From Hyphomicrobiales bacterium (GTDB lineage Bacteria > Pseudomonadota > Alphaproteobacteria > Rhizobiales > Xanthobacteraceae), in the NCBI GenBank assembly GCA_017305555.1, contig JAFKKM010000016.1, positions 68,090 to 100,596 of the forward strand: 32,507 bases of DNA, written 5' to 3'. A program made the position numbers and the translations under genes. Shown here one piece after another: positions 25,804-32,507 of this stretch. The notes below the pieces were generated by a model, which saw nothing but the letters and a program-made list of their open reading frames with translations, had not been told where the DNA came from and searched no databases. How positions within the stretch are numbered: position 1 is the stretch's first letter; each line of letters opens with the position of its first letter.

Positions 25804-26556
25804 CTAGCGCCGCGTTAGCACGCTGATGCGGCCGTACATGCCGGTGCGCTGGAAACTGTCCTGCACATAACCGGCGGCGAGCGACCATTCGAATGCGCCC
25901 GTTCGCAGTCCGGTAAAATGCGCGCCGACGCGATACTGCCGGCTGTAGCGATCGGATGATACCGCGATCTCCGGACCGATCCAGCCGGTCTCGAACACGC
26001 GCCAGCCGCCGGCCATCCGCGCGCTGTAACCGCCGGCGATGGTAGTGACTGATGCGGAGGCCGACAGCATGGTGAGAGCGGAGGGCTCCCACCATAGGTC
26101 GACCGCAGCGCGGGCGCCGACGCTGTTGCGATAGGGCAGGTGATAGGCTCGTGCCGGCGAGAAGGCGTCGTGTTCGAAATCCGGACCGGCAAAAACTTTC
26201 ACTTCGAGGTTGCCGCGCTTGAAGCGCCAGCCGGGAAGGATCGCCGCGCGAAGGATCGCGGTCCGGTAGCGCGTCGTCGGCGTATCGAAACGCTCGATGC
26301 CGTCGGAGACGAAAGCGCTGAGAACGAAGCCGTCCCGATTCAGCGAGTCTGGTGCCCATTGCGCGCCGGCATAGCCCGCGTAGCCGAAGGTCCAGAGATC
26401 GAAGCCGCTGTAAAACAGGAAGCGTTCGGGTGTCGCGCCGCCGATCAGGTCGTCGGATTCTAAAGTTCCTGATGGCTGCGCGGACACCAAAGCGGGCTCG
26501 CAGGCCAGGATGGCGGCGATGGCGCAACAGCAGCTCAGGTGTCGCGAACCGGGCAT
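25804..26556 (-). CDS. Exported protein, BcsS-like (cellulose biosynthesis protein BcsS family)
   Basis: A 250-residue protein. The signal peptide (MPGSRHLSCCCAIAAILACEPALVSA, about 26 residues) is followed by a mature part rich in aromatic and glycine residues in alternating patterns: RFLFYSGFDLWTFGYAGYAGAQWAPDSLNRDGFVLSAFVSDG, then GWRFKRGNLEVKVFAGPDFEH, and a C-terminus AGYVQDSFQRTGMYGRISVLTRR. It looks like an outer-membrane beta-barrel and resembles the BcsS family annotated beside alphaproteobacterial cellulose operons. No cellulose synthase genes are in this window, so it is an orphan here. ATG 26556 is chosen; GTG 26565 adds three residues. The family call is from memory of the pattern. 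Confidence 0.6.
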   Translation of the reverse strand: MPGSRHLSCCCAIAAILACEPALVSAQPSGTLESDDLIGGATPERFLFYSGFDLWTFGYAGYAGAQWAPDSLNRDGFVLSAFVSDGIERFDTPTTRYRTAILRAAILPGWRFKRGNLEVKVFAGPDFEHDAFSPARAYHLPYRNSVGARAAVDLWWEPSALTMLSASASVTTIAGGYSARMAGGWRVFETGWIGPEIAVSSDRYSRQYRVGAHFTGLRTGAFEWSLAAGYVQDSFQRTGMYGRISVLTRR

Positions 26557-26712
26557 CACGCTCACGCCTACGCTGGGTACGTAGAACTACTTATGCGAGT
26601 GAAGCCTAGCGTTGCGGCCCGGTCCAGTGCTGCAACCAGAACGTTTATGGAACTTTGAGATAAATTTTACCGGATCGGGCGGACGGGCCGGGAGGCCGGT
26701 TTTGGAATAGCT

Positions 26713-27516
26713 TCAGCTCACCCGCTCGATCAGGGCCATGGCGGCGGCGGGCGCACGCACTTTACCCTCGTGGATGACGTAGGCGAACACGTCGCGCGGC
26801 TGCTTTTTGTGTGCGGCCGGCCCCATGCGCGGCAGATCATCCGGTTCACCGCCGCCGGCCCAAGTCTCAAATCGCTTGGCCCAGGCGTCGAGCGCCTTCG
26901 GCGGATAGCCGGTCTTGATGTCGTCGCTGCCCTTCTGCAAGCGCGCATAGACGAAATCGCCAGTGATGTCGGCAATGGCCGGGTAGGTAGCGTGTTCGGA
27001 GAACACCACCGGAATTTCGAATCGCCGCAGCAGCGCCACGAAGTCGGGCGCGCAAAAGCTGTCGTGGCGTACTTCGACGACGTGGCGCAATGCGCGTCCG
27101 TCCAGTTCGCGCGGCAGAAGTTCGAGAAACGCCCCGAAATCAGCCTCGTCGTATTTCTTGGTCGGCGCGAATTGCCACAGCACGGGGCCCAGGTGATCGC
27201 CCAGTTCAAGCACGCCGGAATCGTAGAAGCGTTTGATCGAATCGCCGGCCTCGGCCAGCACCCGTCGGTTGGTGGCAAAGCGCGGACCCTTCAGCGAGAA
27301 CACAAATCCGTCAGGAACCTCGCTGGCCCATTTTCGGTAGCTCGCGGGCTTCTGCGAACCATAATAAGTGCCGTTGATCTCGATCGAGGTGAGGTGACTG
27401 GCGGCGTAGGAGAGTTCCTTCGCCTGCGCCAGCTTCTCCGGGTAAAACACCCCGCGCCACGGGGCGAACGTCCAGCCGCCGATGCCGAGACGAATTTTTC
27501 CAGCCTTTTTGGTCAT
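26713..27516 (-). CDS. DUF72 (YecE-like) protein
   Basis: A 267-residue protein with the DUF72 TIM-barrel signature: RLGIGGWTFAPWRGVFYP at the N-terminus, LTSIEINGTYYGSQKPASYRKWASEVPDGFVFSLKGPRFATN, LGPVLWQFAPTKKYD and FVYARLQKGSDD near the C-terminus. The family is widespread and its reaction is unknown; a metal- or DNA-related role has been proposed without proof. ATG 27516 is preferred, as GAGGG lies about nine bases upstream; the frame is open to 27609 without conservation. It is divergent from a glycosyltransferase gene across a 260-base region containing inverted and tandem repeats. Confidence 0.9.
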   Translation of the reverse strand: MTKKAGKIRLGIGGWTFAPWRGVFYPEKLAQAKELSYAASHLTSIEINGTYYGSQKPASYRKWASEVPDGFVFSLKGPRFATNRRVLAEAGDSIKRFYDSGVLELGDHLGPVLWQFAPTKKYDEADFGAFLELLPRELDGRALRHVVEVRHDSFCAPDFVALLRRFEIPVVFSEHATYPAIADITGDFVYARLQKGSDDIKTGYPPKALDAWAKRFETWAGGGEPDDLPRMGPAAHKKQPRDVFAYVIHEGKVRAPAAAMALIERVS

Positions 27517-27565
27517 TTGGGAGCCCTCTTGCGCGAAACGGATCGCGTTCCTATCTAGCAAACAA

Positions 27566-27599
27566 CGGTAACGTCGACGCTCGCAGGGCTCCGTTACCG
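27566..27599. promoter_or_regulatory. Inverted repeat CGGTAACG-N18-CGTTACCG between divergent genes
   Basis: Two perfect 8-base arms at 27566-27573 and 27592-27599 with an 18-base spacer, 50-83 bases upstream of the DUF72 start on the minus strand. The half-site GTTACCG is the same as in the ispH-hpnN intergenic repeat at 20600-20631, though arranged in the opposite sense. It could be an operator or a hairpin. Confidence 0.4.
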
Positions 27600-27776
27600 A
27601 GACGGCCACAACATAGCACGGTCACGCCGGATGTACGCGGACCCTGCCGTTCGTGGCCGTTGACATTTCTGCCCCCTCGATCGCGTTCCGACCTACCGGT
27701 GGTACCGGTGGTAATCGTGTCGATATGCCATTGCTCGCCTTGGCACGGCGAGATGTCGCAGATATATGCTGGCGCC

Positions 27777-28937
27777 ATGGATCAAATGGTCGGGCAAGCG
27801 CCCCAGCATATCTCGCGGGCCGGTGACGTCGTGAATGCCTCGCAGGGGGCAGCCGCCCGTCAGCTTTCCGTCATCGTCCCGACGTTCAACGAACGCGACA
27901 ACGTCGCCGAGCTGTTCGCGCGCCTGGCGAAAACCCTTGAGGGCATCTCGTGGGAAGTCATCTTCGTCGACGATAACTCTCCCGACGGCACCTGGCAGAC
28001 GGTGCAGGAGATGGCGCAGCAGGACACCCGGGTGCGCGGCATTCGCCGCATCGGCCGCCGCGGACTTTCAGGCGCGTGCATCGAAGGCATTCTGGCGTCC
28101 AGCGCGCCTTGTGTCGCGGTGATGGACGCTGACTTGCAGCACGACGAAACGCAACTGCCGAAGATGCTCGGCCTGCTGCAACGGGGCGAGGCGGAGCTTG
28201 TGGTCGGCAGCCGTTATATCGACGGCGGCAACGCCGACAGCTTCAATCGGCAGCGCCGCGGTGCCAGCGAATTCGCTACCACGCTTGCGAAGAAGCTGCT
28301 GCGCGTCGAGGTCGCCGATCCGATGAGCGGCTTCTTCATGATCCGTCGCGACCGGTTCGAACAGCTTGCGCCGAAACTGTCGGTGCAGGGCTTCAAGATC
28401 CTGCTCGATATCGTTGCGACGGGGCAGGGCAAGCTGCGCATCGTCGAGATTCCCTACGCCTTCGGATCGCGGTTGCACGGCGAGAGCAAGCTCGACTCGA
28501 TGGTGGCGCTGGATTTCCTCGGCCTGCTGCTGGCGAAACTGACGGGCGATGCGGTCTCGCTGCGCTTCCTGTTGTTCGCGCTGGTCGGCTCGATCGGTCT
28601 GGTGGTGCATCTTGCGGTGCTCGACGCAGCCTTCAATGTGTTCAACTATTCGTTTGCCGAATCCCAGTTGATCGGCGCGGTCGCCGCCATGACCAGCAAC
28701 TTCCTCATGAACAATTTCCTGACCTATCGCGATCAGCGGCTGAAAGGCTTGTCGATCCTGAGCGGCTTGTTGATGTTCTATCTGGTGTGCAGCGTCGGGT
28801 TGTTCGCCAATGTCGGCGTTGCGTTCTCGGTCTATGGCCAGCAGCCGATCTGGTGGCTCGCGGGCGCGGCCGGTGCGCTGATGGGCGTGGTCTGGAACTA
28901 CGCGATGTCCGGCCTGTTCGTGTGGCGCAAGCGGTGA
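27777..28937 (+). CDS. Family 2 glycosyltransferase with C-terminal GtrA domain (polyprenyl-phosphate sugar synthase type)
   Basis: A 386-residue protein. GT-A catalytic domain at about 30-250: SVIVPTFNERDNV, VDDNSPDGTW (Asp65-Asp66) and MDADLQHDE (DxD at 117-119), with SRYIDGG and DPMSGFFMIRR as in dolichol/undecaprenyl-phosphate mannose synthases. Then a GtrA-like domain of four membrane helices (about 255-380) with FLLFALVGSIGLVVHL and NFLMNNFLTYRD. The protein should load a sugar from a nucleotide donor onto a polyprenyl phosphate at the inner membrane. ATG 27777 is a choice; ATG 27753 and 27786 are in frame, and none has a strong ribosome site. The GT39-like gene starts 7 bases after its stop, so the two form an operon. 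Confidence 0.88.
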   Translation: MDQMVGQAPQHISRAGDVVNASQGAAARQLSVIVPTFNERDNVAELFARLAKTLEGISWEVIFVDDNSPDGTWQTVQEMAQQDTRVRGIRRIGRRGLSGACIEGILASSAPCVAVMDADLQHDETQLPKMLGLLQRGEAELVVGSRYIDGGNADSFNRQRRGASEFATTLAKKLLRVEVADPMSGFFMIRRDRFEQLAPKLSVQGFKILLDIVATGQGKLRIVEIPYAFGSRLHGESKLDSMVALDFLGLLLAKLTGDAVSLRFLLFALVGSIGLVVHLAVLDAAFNVFNYSFAESQLIGAVAAMTSNFLMNNFLTYRDQRLKGLSILSGLLMFYLVCSVGLFANVGVAFSVYGQQPIWWLAGAAGALMGVVWNYAMSGLFVWRKR

Positions 28938-28944
28938 GCCTGCC

Positions 28945-30465
28945 ATGACCGCCAGCGAGGCGCGGCTGCTGCGTCAGACCTGGCTGGCCATTTCGGCGCT
29001 GGTGCTGGTTCGCCTGGTCGCGGCGGCGGTGACGCCGCTGAGTTTCGACGAAGCCTATTACTGGACCTGGGCGAAGCATCTCGCCGGCGGTTACTACGAT
29101 CATCCGCCGATGGTGGCGCTGATCATCCGCCTCGGCACCATGATCGCCGGCGATACTCCATTCGGCGTTCGCGTCGTGTCGGTGCTGCTGGCGCTGCCGA
29201 TGAGCTGGGCGGTGTATGAGACGGCGGCGATGCTGTTTGGCGGCCGCCGCGTTGCCTCCACCGCGGCGATCCTGCTCAACGTCACGCTGATGGCGGCGGT
29301 CGGCACCATGATCGTGACACCGGATGCGCCGCTGATGGTGGCGTCGGGCTTTGTGCTCTACACGCTTGCGAAGGTGATCACGACGGAGCGCGGCGCGTGG
29401 TGGCTCGCGGTCGGCCTCGCGGTCGGCGCGGCGCTGGTGTCGAAATACACGGCGTTGTTTTTCGGGCCGGCGATTTTGATCTGGCTTGTCGTGGTGCCGA
29501 AAATGCGCCGTTGGCTGCTGTCGCCGTGGCCCTATCTCGGCGGCATCGTGGCGTTCGCGGTGTGCGCGCCGGTGATCCTGTGGAATGCCGAGCATCATTG
29601 GGTGTCGTTCATCAAACAGTTCGGCCGCGCGCGCATCACCCATTTGACGTTGCGCTATGTCGCCGAGATCGTGCCGACGCAAATCCTGTTCGCTTCACCG
29701 CTGGTGTTCGTGCTCGGTGCGATGGGGCTGTATGCGATGGCGACGAAGCGGGGCGGCGCTTACGTGGCGCGGGCGCTGCTCAATGCGATGATCTGGGTCA
29801 TCGTGCTGTATTTCACCTGGCATTCGCTCCACAGCCGCGTTGAAGCCAACTGGTTCAGCCCGATCTATCCGGCCTTCACCATCGTCGCCGCAGTGGCTGC
29901 GCATATGGTGAACTGGAGCGAACGCGGCAGGCGGCTCGTGCGCTTTTCGCTGCGCTGGGCGGCGCCGGTCGGCATCGCGATGTTCGCGCTTCTGGTGATC
30001 CAGGCCGATACCGGTCTTCTCAGCGGCTATCGCCGCGACGCCACCGTGCGCAGCATCGGCGTCGGCTGGCGCGAATTGGCGCCACAGATCGAAACGGCAC
30101 GGGCGCGAACCGGCGCGGGATGCGTGCTCGCCAACGATTACGGCACCACGAGCTGGCTGATGTTCTATCTGCCGAAAGGCACCTGTGTGCTGCAAGCCAA
30201 TGAACGGATCCGCTGGGTGAACATGCCGGCGCCGGATGCCGCAATGCTACGCGGCAAGCTGCTGCTGGTCGATGAACCGAAGCCGGAGGCGCAGGCGCAG
30301 CTGGCGGAACGTTTCGCCCGTGTCGAGCCGGTGGGCGAGGTGGTGCGCAAGCGTGGTCCGCTGGTGATCGAGACCTATCAGCTTACGCTGCTTGACGGCG
30401 CGAAGGGCGATGCGCTGGACAATTCGCCGCCGCCGGAAATGAACGGCCGCAGTTCCTCGGAATAG
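28945..30465 (+). CDS. GT39/PMT-like polyprenyl-phosphate-dependent glycosyltransferase (ArnT/RgtB type)
   Basis: A 506-residue multi-pass membrane protein. The first periplasmic loop carries the catalytic acid motif SFDEAYYWTWAKHLAGGYYDHPPM, typical of PMT/ArnT-like GT-C enzymes. About ten to twelve hydrophobic segments follow (to about residue 360), then a soluble periplasmic C-terminal domain (about 365-506). Such enzymes move a sugar from a polyprenyl phosphate carrier to an outer-surface lipid or protein. It is translationally close to the GT2-GtrA gene, giving a two-step cassette: carrier loading, then transfer. The acceptor is unknown; lipid A is a reasonable guess because rhizobial lipid A is decorated by such enzymes. 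Confidence 0.88.
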   Translation: MTASEARLLRQTWLAISALVLVRLVAAAVTPLSFDEAYYWTWAKHLAGGYYDHPPMVALIIRLGTMIAGDTPFGVRVVSVLLALPMSWAVYETAAMLFGGRRVASTAAILLNVTLMAAVGTMIVTPDAPLMVASGFVLYTLAKVITTERGAWWLAVGLAVGAALVSKYTALFFGPAILIWLVVVPKMRRWLLSPWPYLGGIVAFAVCAPVILWNAEHHWVSFIKQFGRARITHLTLRYVAEIVPTQILFASPLVFVLGAMGLYAMATKRGGAYVARALLNAMIWVIVLYFTWHSLHSRVEANWFSPIYPAFTIVAAVAAHMVNWSERGRRLVRFSLRWAAPVGIAMFALLVIQADTGLLSGYRRDATVRSIGVGWRELAPQIETARARTGAGCVLANDYGTTSWLMFYLPKGTCVLQANERIRWVNMPAPDAAMLRGKLLLVDEPKPEAQAQLAERFARVEPVGEVVRKRGPLVIETYQLTLLDGAKGDALDNSPPPEMNGRSSSE

Positions 30466-30485
30466 ACCTGTACCATCCGACGAAA

Positions 30486-30512
30486 ACGGCGGCCTCCGAT
30501 GAAGGCCGCCGT
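30486..30512 (-). terminator. Intrinsic terminator for the small basic-protein gene, possibly bidirectional
   Basis: ACGGCGGCCT (30486-30495) and AGGCCGCCGT (30503-30512) form a perfect 10-bp stem with a 7-base loop. Read on the minus strand it is followed by TTTT, so it fits the end of the gene at 30540-30773. It also lies 20 bases after the GT39-like stop. Confidence 0.8.
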
Positions 30513-30539
30513 CGCTATCGTTGAGACGCTACGTTGCGC

Positions 30540-30773
30540 TTAGCGGCAGACGCGCACGCGCTTGACGACGCGGTGGCCGTGATGGCCGCGCTGCACGACG
30601 GTTTTCATCGTGCAGACCGGGCGACGATGCCGATGACGATACTGCACCGTGGTCACATCGGACGAAGTATGCGCGGCAATTCCGGGCGCGGCGGGCAGCG
30701 CCGATGCCGGAGCCGAGAACGAAGCCAGACCCAATGCAATGGCGGCGGCGAATCCAAGGGCGGTTATTTTCAC
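30540..30773 (-). CDS. Small exported His/Arg-rich protein
   Basis: A 77-residue protein starting with GTG at 30773, with AAGGAG seven bases before it, which fixes the start well. A signal peptide (KITALGFAAAIALGLASFSAPASA) of about 25 residues is followed by a short mature chain. Its end is strongly basic (YRHRHRRPVC and GHHGHRVVKRVRVCR), with two cysteines that could pair. Small proteins of this build are common in Rhizobiales and have no known function; metal or nucleic-acid binding is conceivable from the His/Arg content but not shown. It is divergent from the membrane protein at 30907. Confidence 0.75.
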   Translation of the reverse strand: MKITALGFAAAIALGLASFSAPASALPAAPGIAAHTSSDVTTVQYRHRHRRPVCTMKTVVQRGHHGHRVVKRVRVCR

Positions 30774-30906
30774 GCGATATCTCCTTCATTGTGGGGAACG
30801 CCGTGTTCACATTCCCGTGCGCACTGTTGTCCGCTACGGATGAACCCTTGATGAACGCGCAGGGAACCGCGCGACACTCACGATGCGAGACGATGCAGGC
30901 GGCAGA

Positions 30907-31635
30907 ATGCGGGACACTGTGGACCAAAGCGTGAGAGGCGAGGCGCGGGCCGTATCCACACAGCCGCTGCTGCTGCATCCATCGATTCGCAAGGCGCGCG
31001 TGCTGCTGTCGCTGGCGGTGCTGCTGGTCGCCAACCTGCTGCCGCTCCTCGGTGTCGCGCTGTGGGGCTGGAAGCTGTTCGACCTGATCGTGATCTACTG
31101 GCTGGAGACGCTGGTGATCGGTGGCTTCGGGATCATGCAGATGGCGCTGACCGCCGGCTGGTTCGCGCTGTTCGTGGTGCCGTTCTTCATCGTGCACTTC
31201 GGCGGCTTCATGGCCGGCCATTTCGTGTTCCTGAACATGATGTTCGGCGACAGGTCCGGCGGAAGCCTCTCGGCGATTCCGGCGCGGCTGCACGACATGA
31301 TTGTCGCGGAGGGGCTTTGGGTGGCGCTGATCGGGCTCGCCATCAGCCACGGCCTCGGCTTCCTGTTCGGCTTTCTGCTGCCGTGGCTGCGCCGCCGCTG
31401 GCAGGGCCGGCCGCTGCGCGAGGAAGCCGATGCCGGTAGCGCCGGCAACATCATGTTCGGCCCTTACAAGCGCGTGATGATCATGCACGTCTCGATTCTG
31501 CTCGGCGCATTTCTGGTCTCCATGTTCGGCAACAACTTCGCGTTTCTCACGCTGCTGGTGGCGCTGAAGACCGCGAGCGATCTCTACGTGCTGCGACGTC
31601 AGTGGAAGACTGAGGCGAGCGCGCTGCCGGCGTGA
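30907..31635 (+). CDS. Multi-pass membrane protein, DUF6498-like
   Basis: A 242-residue protein with about six hydrophobic segments. The first two (VLLSLAVLLVANLLPLLGVALWGW and FDLIVIYWLETLVIGGFGIMQM) contain the WLET element seen in this family. A histidine/phenylalanine-rich middle (FFIVHFGGFMAGHFVFLNMMFG) and a C-terminal pair of helices around NIMFGPYKRVMIMHVSILLGAFLV follow. The function is unknown. ATG 30907 with AGGCGG upstream is preferred; ATG 30883 adds eight residues. The DUF assignment is from pattern memory. No close operon partner is visible. Confidence 0.75.
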   Translation: MRDTVDQSVRGEARAVSTQPLLLHPSIRKARVLLSLAVLLVANLLPLLGVALWGWKLFDLIVIYWLETLVIGGFGIMQMALTAGWFALFVVPFFIVHFGGFMAGHFVFLNMMFGDRSGGSLSAIPARLHDMIVAEGLWVALIGLAISHGLGFLFGFLLPWLRRRWQGRPLREEADAGSAGNIMFGPYKRVMIMHVSILLGAFLVSMFGNNFAFLTLLVALKTASDLYVLRRQWKTEASALPA

Positions 31636-31790
31636 GCAGTCTTCGTCGCGCGCGATGCATCGCACGGCGATGCGCCTGTTGCGTCTTATTTCGACGACAA
31701 TGCGTCGCGATTTTTGGATAATCCGCAGTACGATCCTGTATAGCTTTTGAAGTGCGGGCACACTATGAGCATGTACTGTGGTTGGTGCGC

Positions 31791-31954
31791 ATGGATGTTA
31801 GTGCGTTGGCAGAATTCGGCATTGCGGCCGTGCCTGTAGCGGTGTTTTGGCCTTCTTTTTCTTTGAGTATTGGACGGGTAGGTCGACTAAATTTCAGAAG
31901 TCGCTTGTGAAAGAAATTACCCAAATCCCATCCAATCGCCCGGTTGTTGGCTGA
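31791..31954 (+). pseudogene. Small membrane-protein gene interrupted by a frameshift (candidate)
   Basis: From ATG 31791 one frame reads MDVSALAEFGIAAVPVAVF, then enters an unconserved stretch that stops at 31910. From the TTTT run near 31853 the alternative frame reads LAFFFFEYWTGRSTKFQKS and continues LVKEITQIPSNRPVVG to a stop at 31952-31954. Adding one T to the run would join them into a 54-residue protein with one membrane helix and a basic tail. I have no family name. It may be a pseudogene, a sequencing error or coincidence. The rest of 31636-31978 shows nothing else. Confidence 0.35.
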
Positions 31955-31978
31955 ACCGAAACGCCGGTCGGCAGACCT

Positions 31979-32359
31979 ATGTGGACATTCATATACATTC
32001 ACTTCAAGTCGCTCGGACCGAACGTCATGCCATACGTCTTGCTCATCGCCGTCGTCGGCGTCTTGTTACTTTACGTCAGCGGTGCGATTCCGCTGTCGAG
32101 TGTCGGCGGGCCGATGGTGATCGCGCTGGCTTTCTTTGCTGCGGCGCTCGGCGTCGCAATCCACGAGGCATGGACGAAAAGGCGAGGCGTGCTCGGCTGG
32201 ATCGTCAACATCGTTTCCTCGTTCTTCGGGACGTTCGTGGCTGCCCAGCTCGGCGGCCTGATCATGGTGATTATCCTCAGTCCGTTTGTGAGCGGGTCGT
32301 CGCTCGCGGCCTCGCCGCGGCGGGCCAGGTCGTCGAGCATCGCCGATCTTCGTTCGTAG
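31979..32359 (+). CDS. Small membrane protein whose 3' end runs into treY antisense sequence (probably truncated)
   Basis: A 126-residue reading frame. Three hydrophobic segments are clear: [37 protein letters not shown] and [19 protein letters not shown], the last followed by [13 protein letters not shown]. After SGSSLAAS the frame continues as [15 protein letters not shown], which is the antisense of a treY fragment and not membrane-protein-like. Related small membrane proteins, as I remember them, go on with another helix after a SSLAA-like segment, so the C-terminus appears lost. ATG 31979 is used; ATG 32027 is an alternative. The function is unknown. Confidence 0.55.
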   Translation: MWTFIYIHFKSLGPNVMPYVLLIAVVGVLLLYVSGAIPLSSVGGPMVIALAFFAAALGVAIHEAWTKRRGVLGWIVNIVSSFFGTFVAAQLGGLIMVIILSPFVSGSSLAASPRRARSSSIADLRS

Positions 32360-32507
32360 TCGACGGGCCGGCGGTTGTCCGGGTCGACGAGGCTGAAGTC
32401 CCAGATCTCCGTCCCCTGGTAGGTGTCGGGCACGCCCGGCATCGTCAGCTTCAGCAGCGTTTGCGACAGCGCGTTGACGCGGCCGTGGCGGGCGATCATC
32501 CGCTGGC
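32300..32507 (-). pseudogene. treY: Malto-oligosyltrehalose synthase (TreY) fragment, cut by the window edge and lacking its C-terminus
   Basis: On the minus strand the sequence reads [19 protein letters not shown] then [40 protein letters not shown]. This is the unmistakable late part of TreY, which turns the reducing end of maltodextrins into a trehalosyl group. TreY normally continues for over a hundred residues after this point. Here, past about 32300, the frame (open to a stop at 32071) reads only antisense of the neighbouring membrane-protein gene. The 5' part lies beyond the window. A truncated gene, a deletion junction or an assembly chimera could all explain it. Confidence 0.65.

Noticed and set aside
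30795-30819. GGAAC-N16-CGTG as a possible EcfG promoter for the DUF6498-like gene
   Set aside because: The -10 is off consensus at one base and there is no independent reason to link the gene to the stress response.
31763-32002. 79-codon minus-strand open frame
   Set aside because: It is antisense to the frameshifted small membrane-protein candidate, with no ribosome site or family pattern.

Overview
The window is GC-rich chromosomal DNA from an alphaproteobacterium, most likely a Nitrobacteraceae/Bradyrhizobiaceae member (Rhodopseudomonas, Bradyrhizobium, Afipia, Nitrobacter or Tardiphaga type). The reasons are the layout of the hopanoid genes, an hpnP-type C-2 methylase, two copies of the mirror-image intergenic repeat typical of that family, and a GGAAC-type extracytoplasmic sigma promoter. 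The genus cannot be fixed from this sequence alone. I saw no rRNA, tRNA, CRISPR array, insertion sequence or phage gene.

Layout. (a) 1-1175: the end of an aromatic-acid meta-cleavage locus, with a CHMI-type isomerase on the minus strand running off the left edge and a divergent HpaR-like MarR regulator; a 12-base perfect palindrome lies between them. (b) 1327-6307: a small-acid or sugar-acid catabolic group made of an Ldh_2 dehydrogenase, an HpcH/HpaI aldolase, an MFS carrier and an altronate-dehydratase-family enzyme. The substrate is unknown. (c) 6504-10684: hpnP (2-methylhopanoid methylase), followed by an RND/MMPL transporter. (d) 10749-12035: two small exported proteins of unknown function. 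(e) 12288-18076: a tightly packed hpnC-hpnD-hpnE-shc-hpnG operon. (f) 18314-20452, minus strand: ispH followed by hpnH. (g) 20971-25669: hpnN (hopanoid RND transporter), a convergent DUF2147 protein, and hpnO. (h) 25804-30465: a BcsS-like exported protein, a DUF72 protein, and a GT2-GtrA plus GT39/PMT-like glycosyltransferase pair. (i) 30540-32507: a small basic exported protein, a multi-pass membrane protein, a probably frameshifted small membrane-protein gene, and an abrupt junction between a small membrane protein and the C-terminal part of treY.

How the genes work together. HpnD, HpnC and HpnE convert farnesyl diphosphate to squalene through presqualene diphosphate and hydroxysqualene. 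Squalene-hopene cyclase makes diploptene/diplopterol. HpnH adds an adenosyl side chain, HpnG removes adenine, and HpnO installs the amino group of aminobacteriohopanetriol. HpnP methylates C-2 of the A ring, and HpnN moves hopanoids towards the outer membrane. IspH, the last MEP-pathway enzyme, supplies isoprenoid precursor and sits in one transcription unit with hpnH. No hpnA, hpnB, hpnI-hpnM or hpnR was seen.

The parts least explained by known biology are the second RND transporter beside hpnP, the paired GTTACCG/CGGTAAC inverted repeats in two divergent intergenic regions, the glycosyltransferase pair, and the broken right end.
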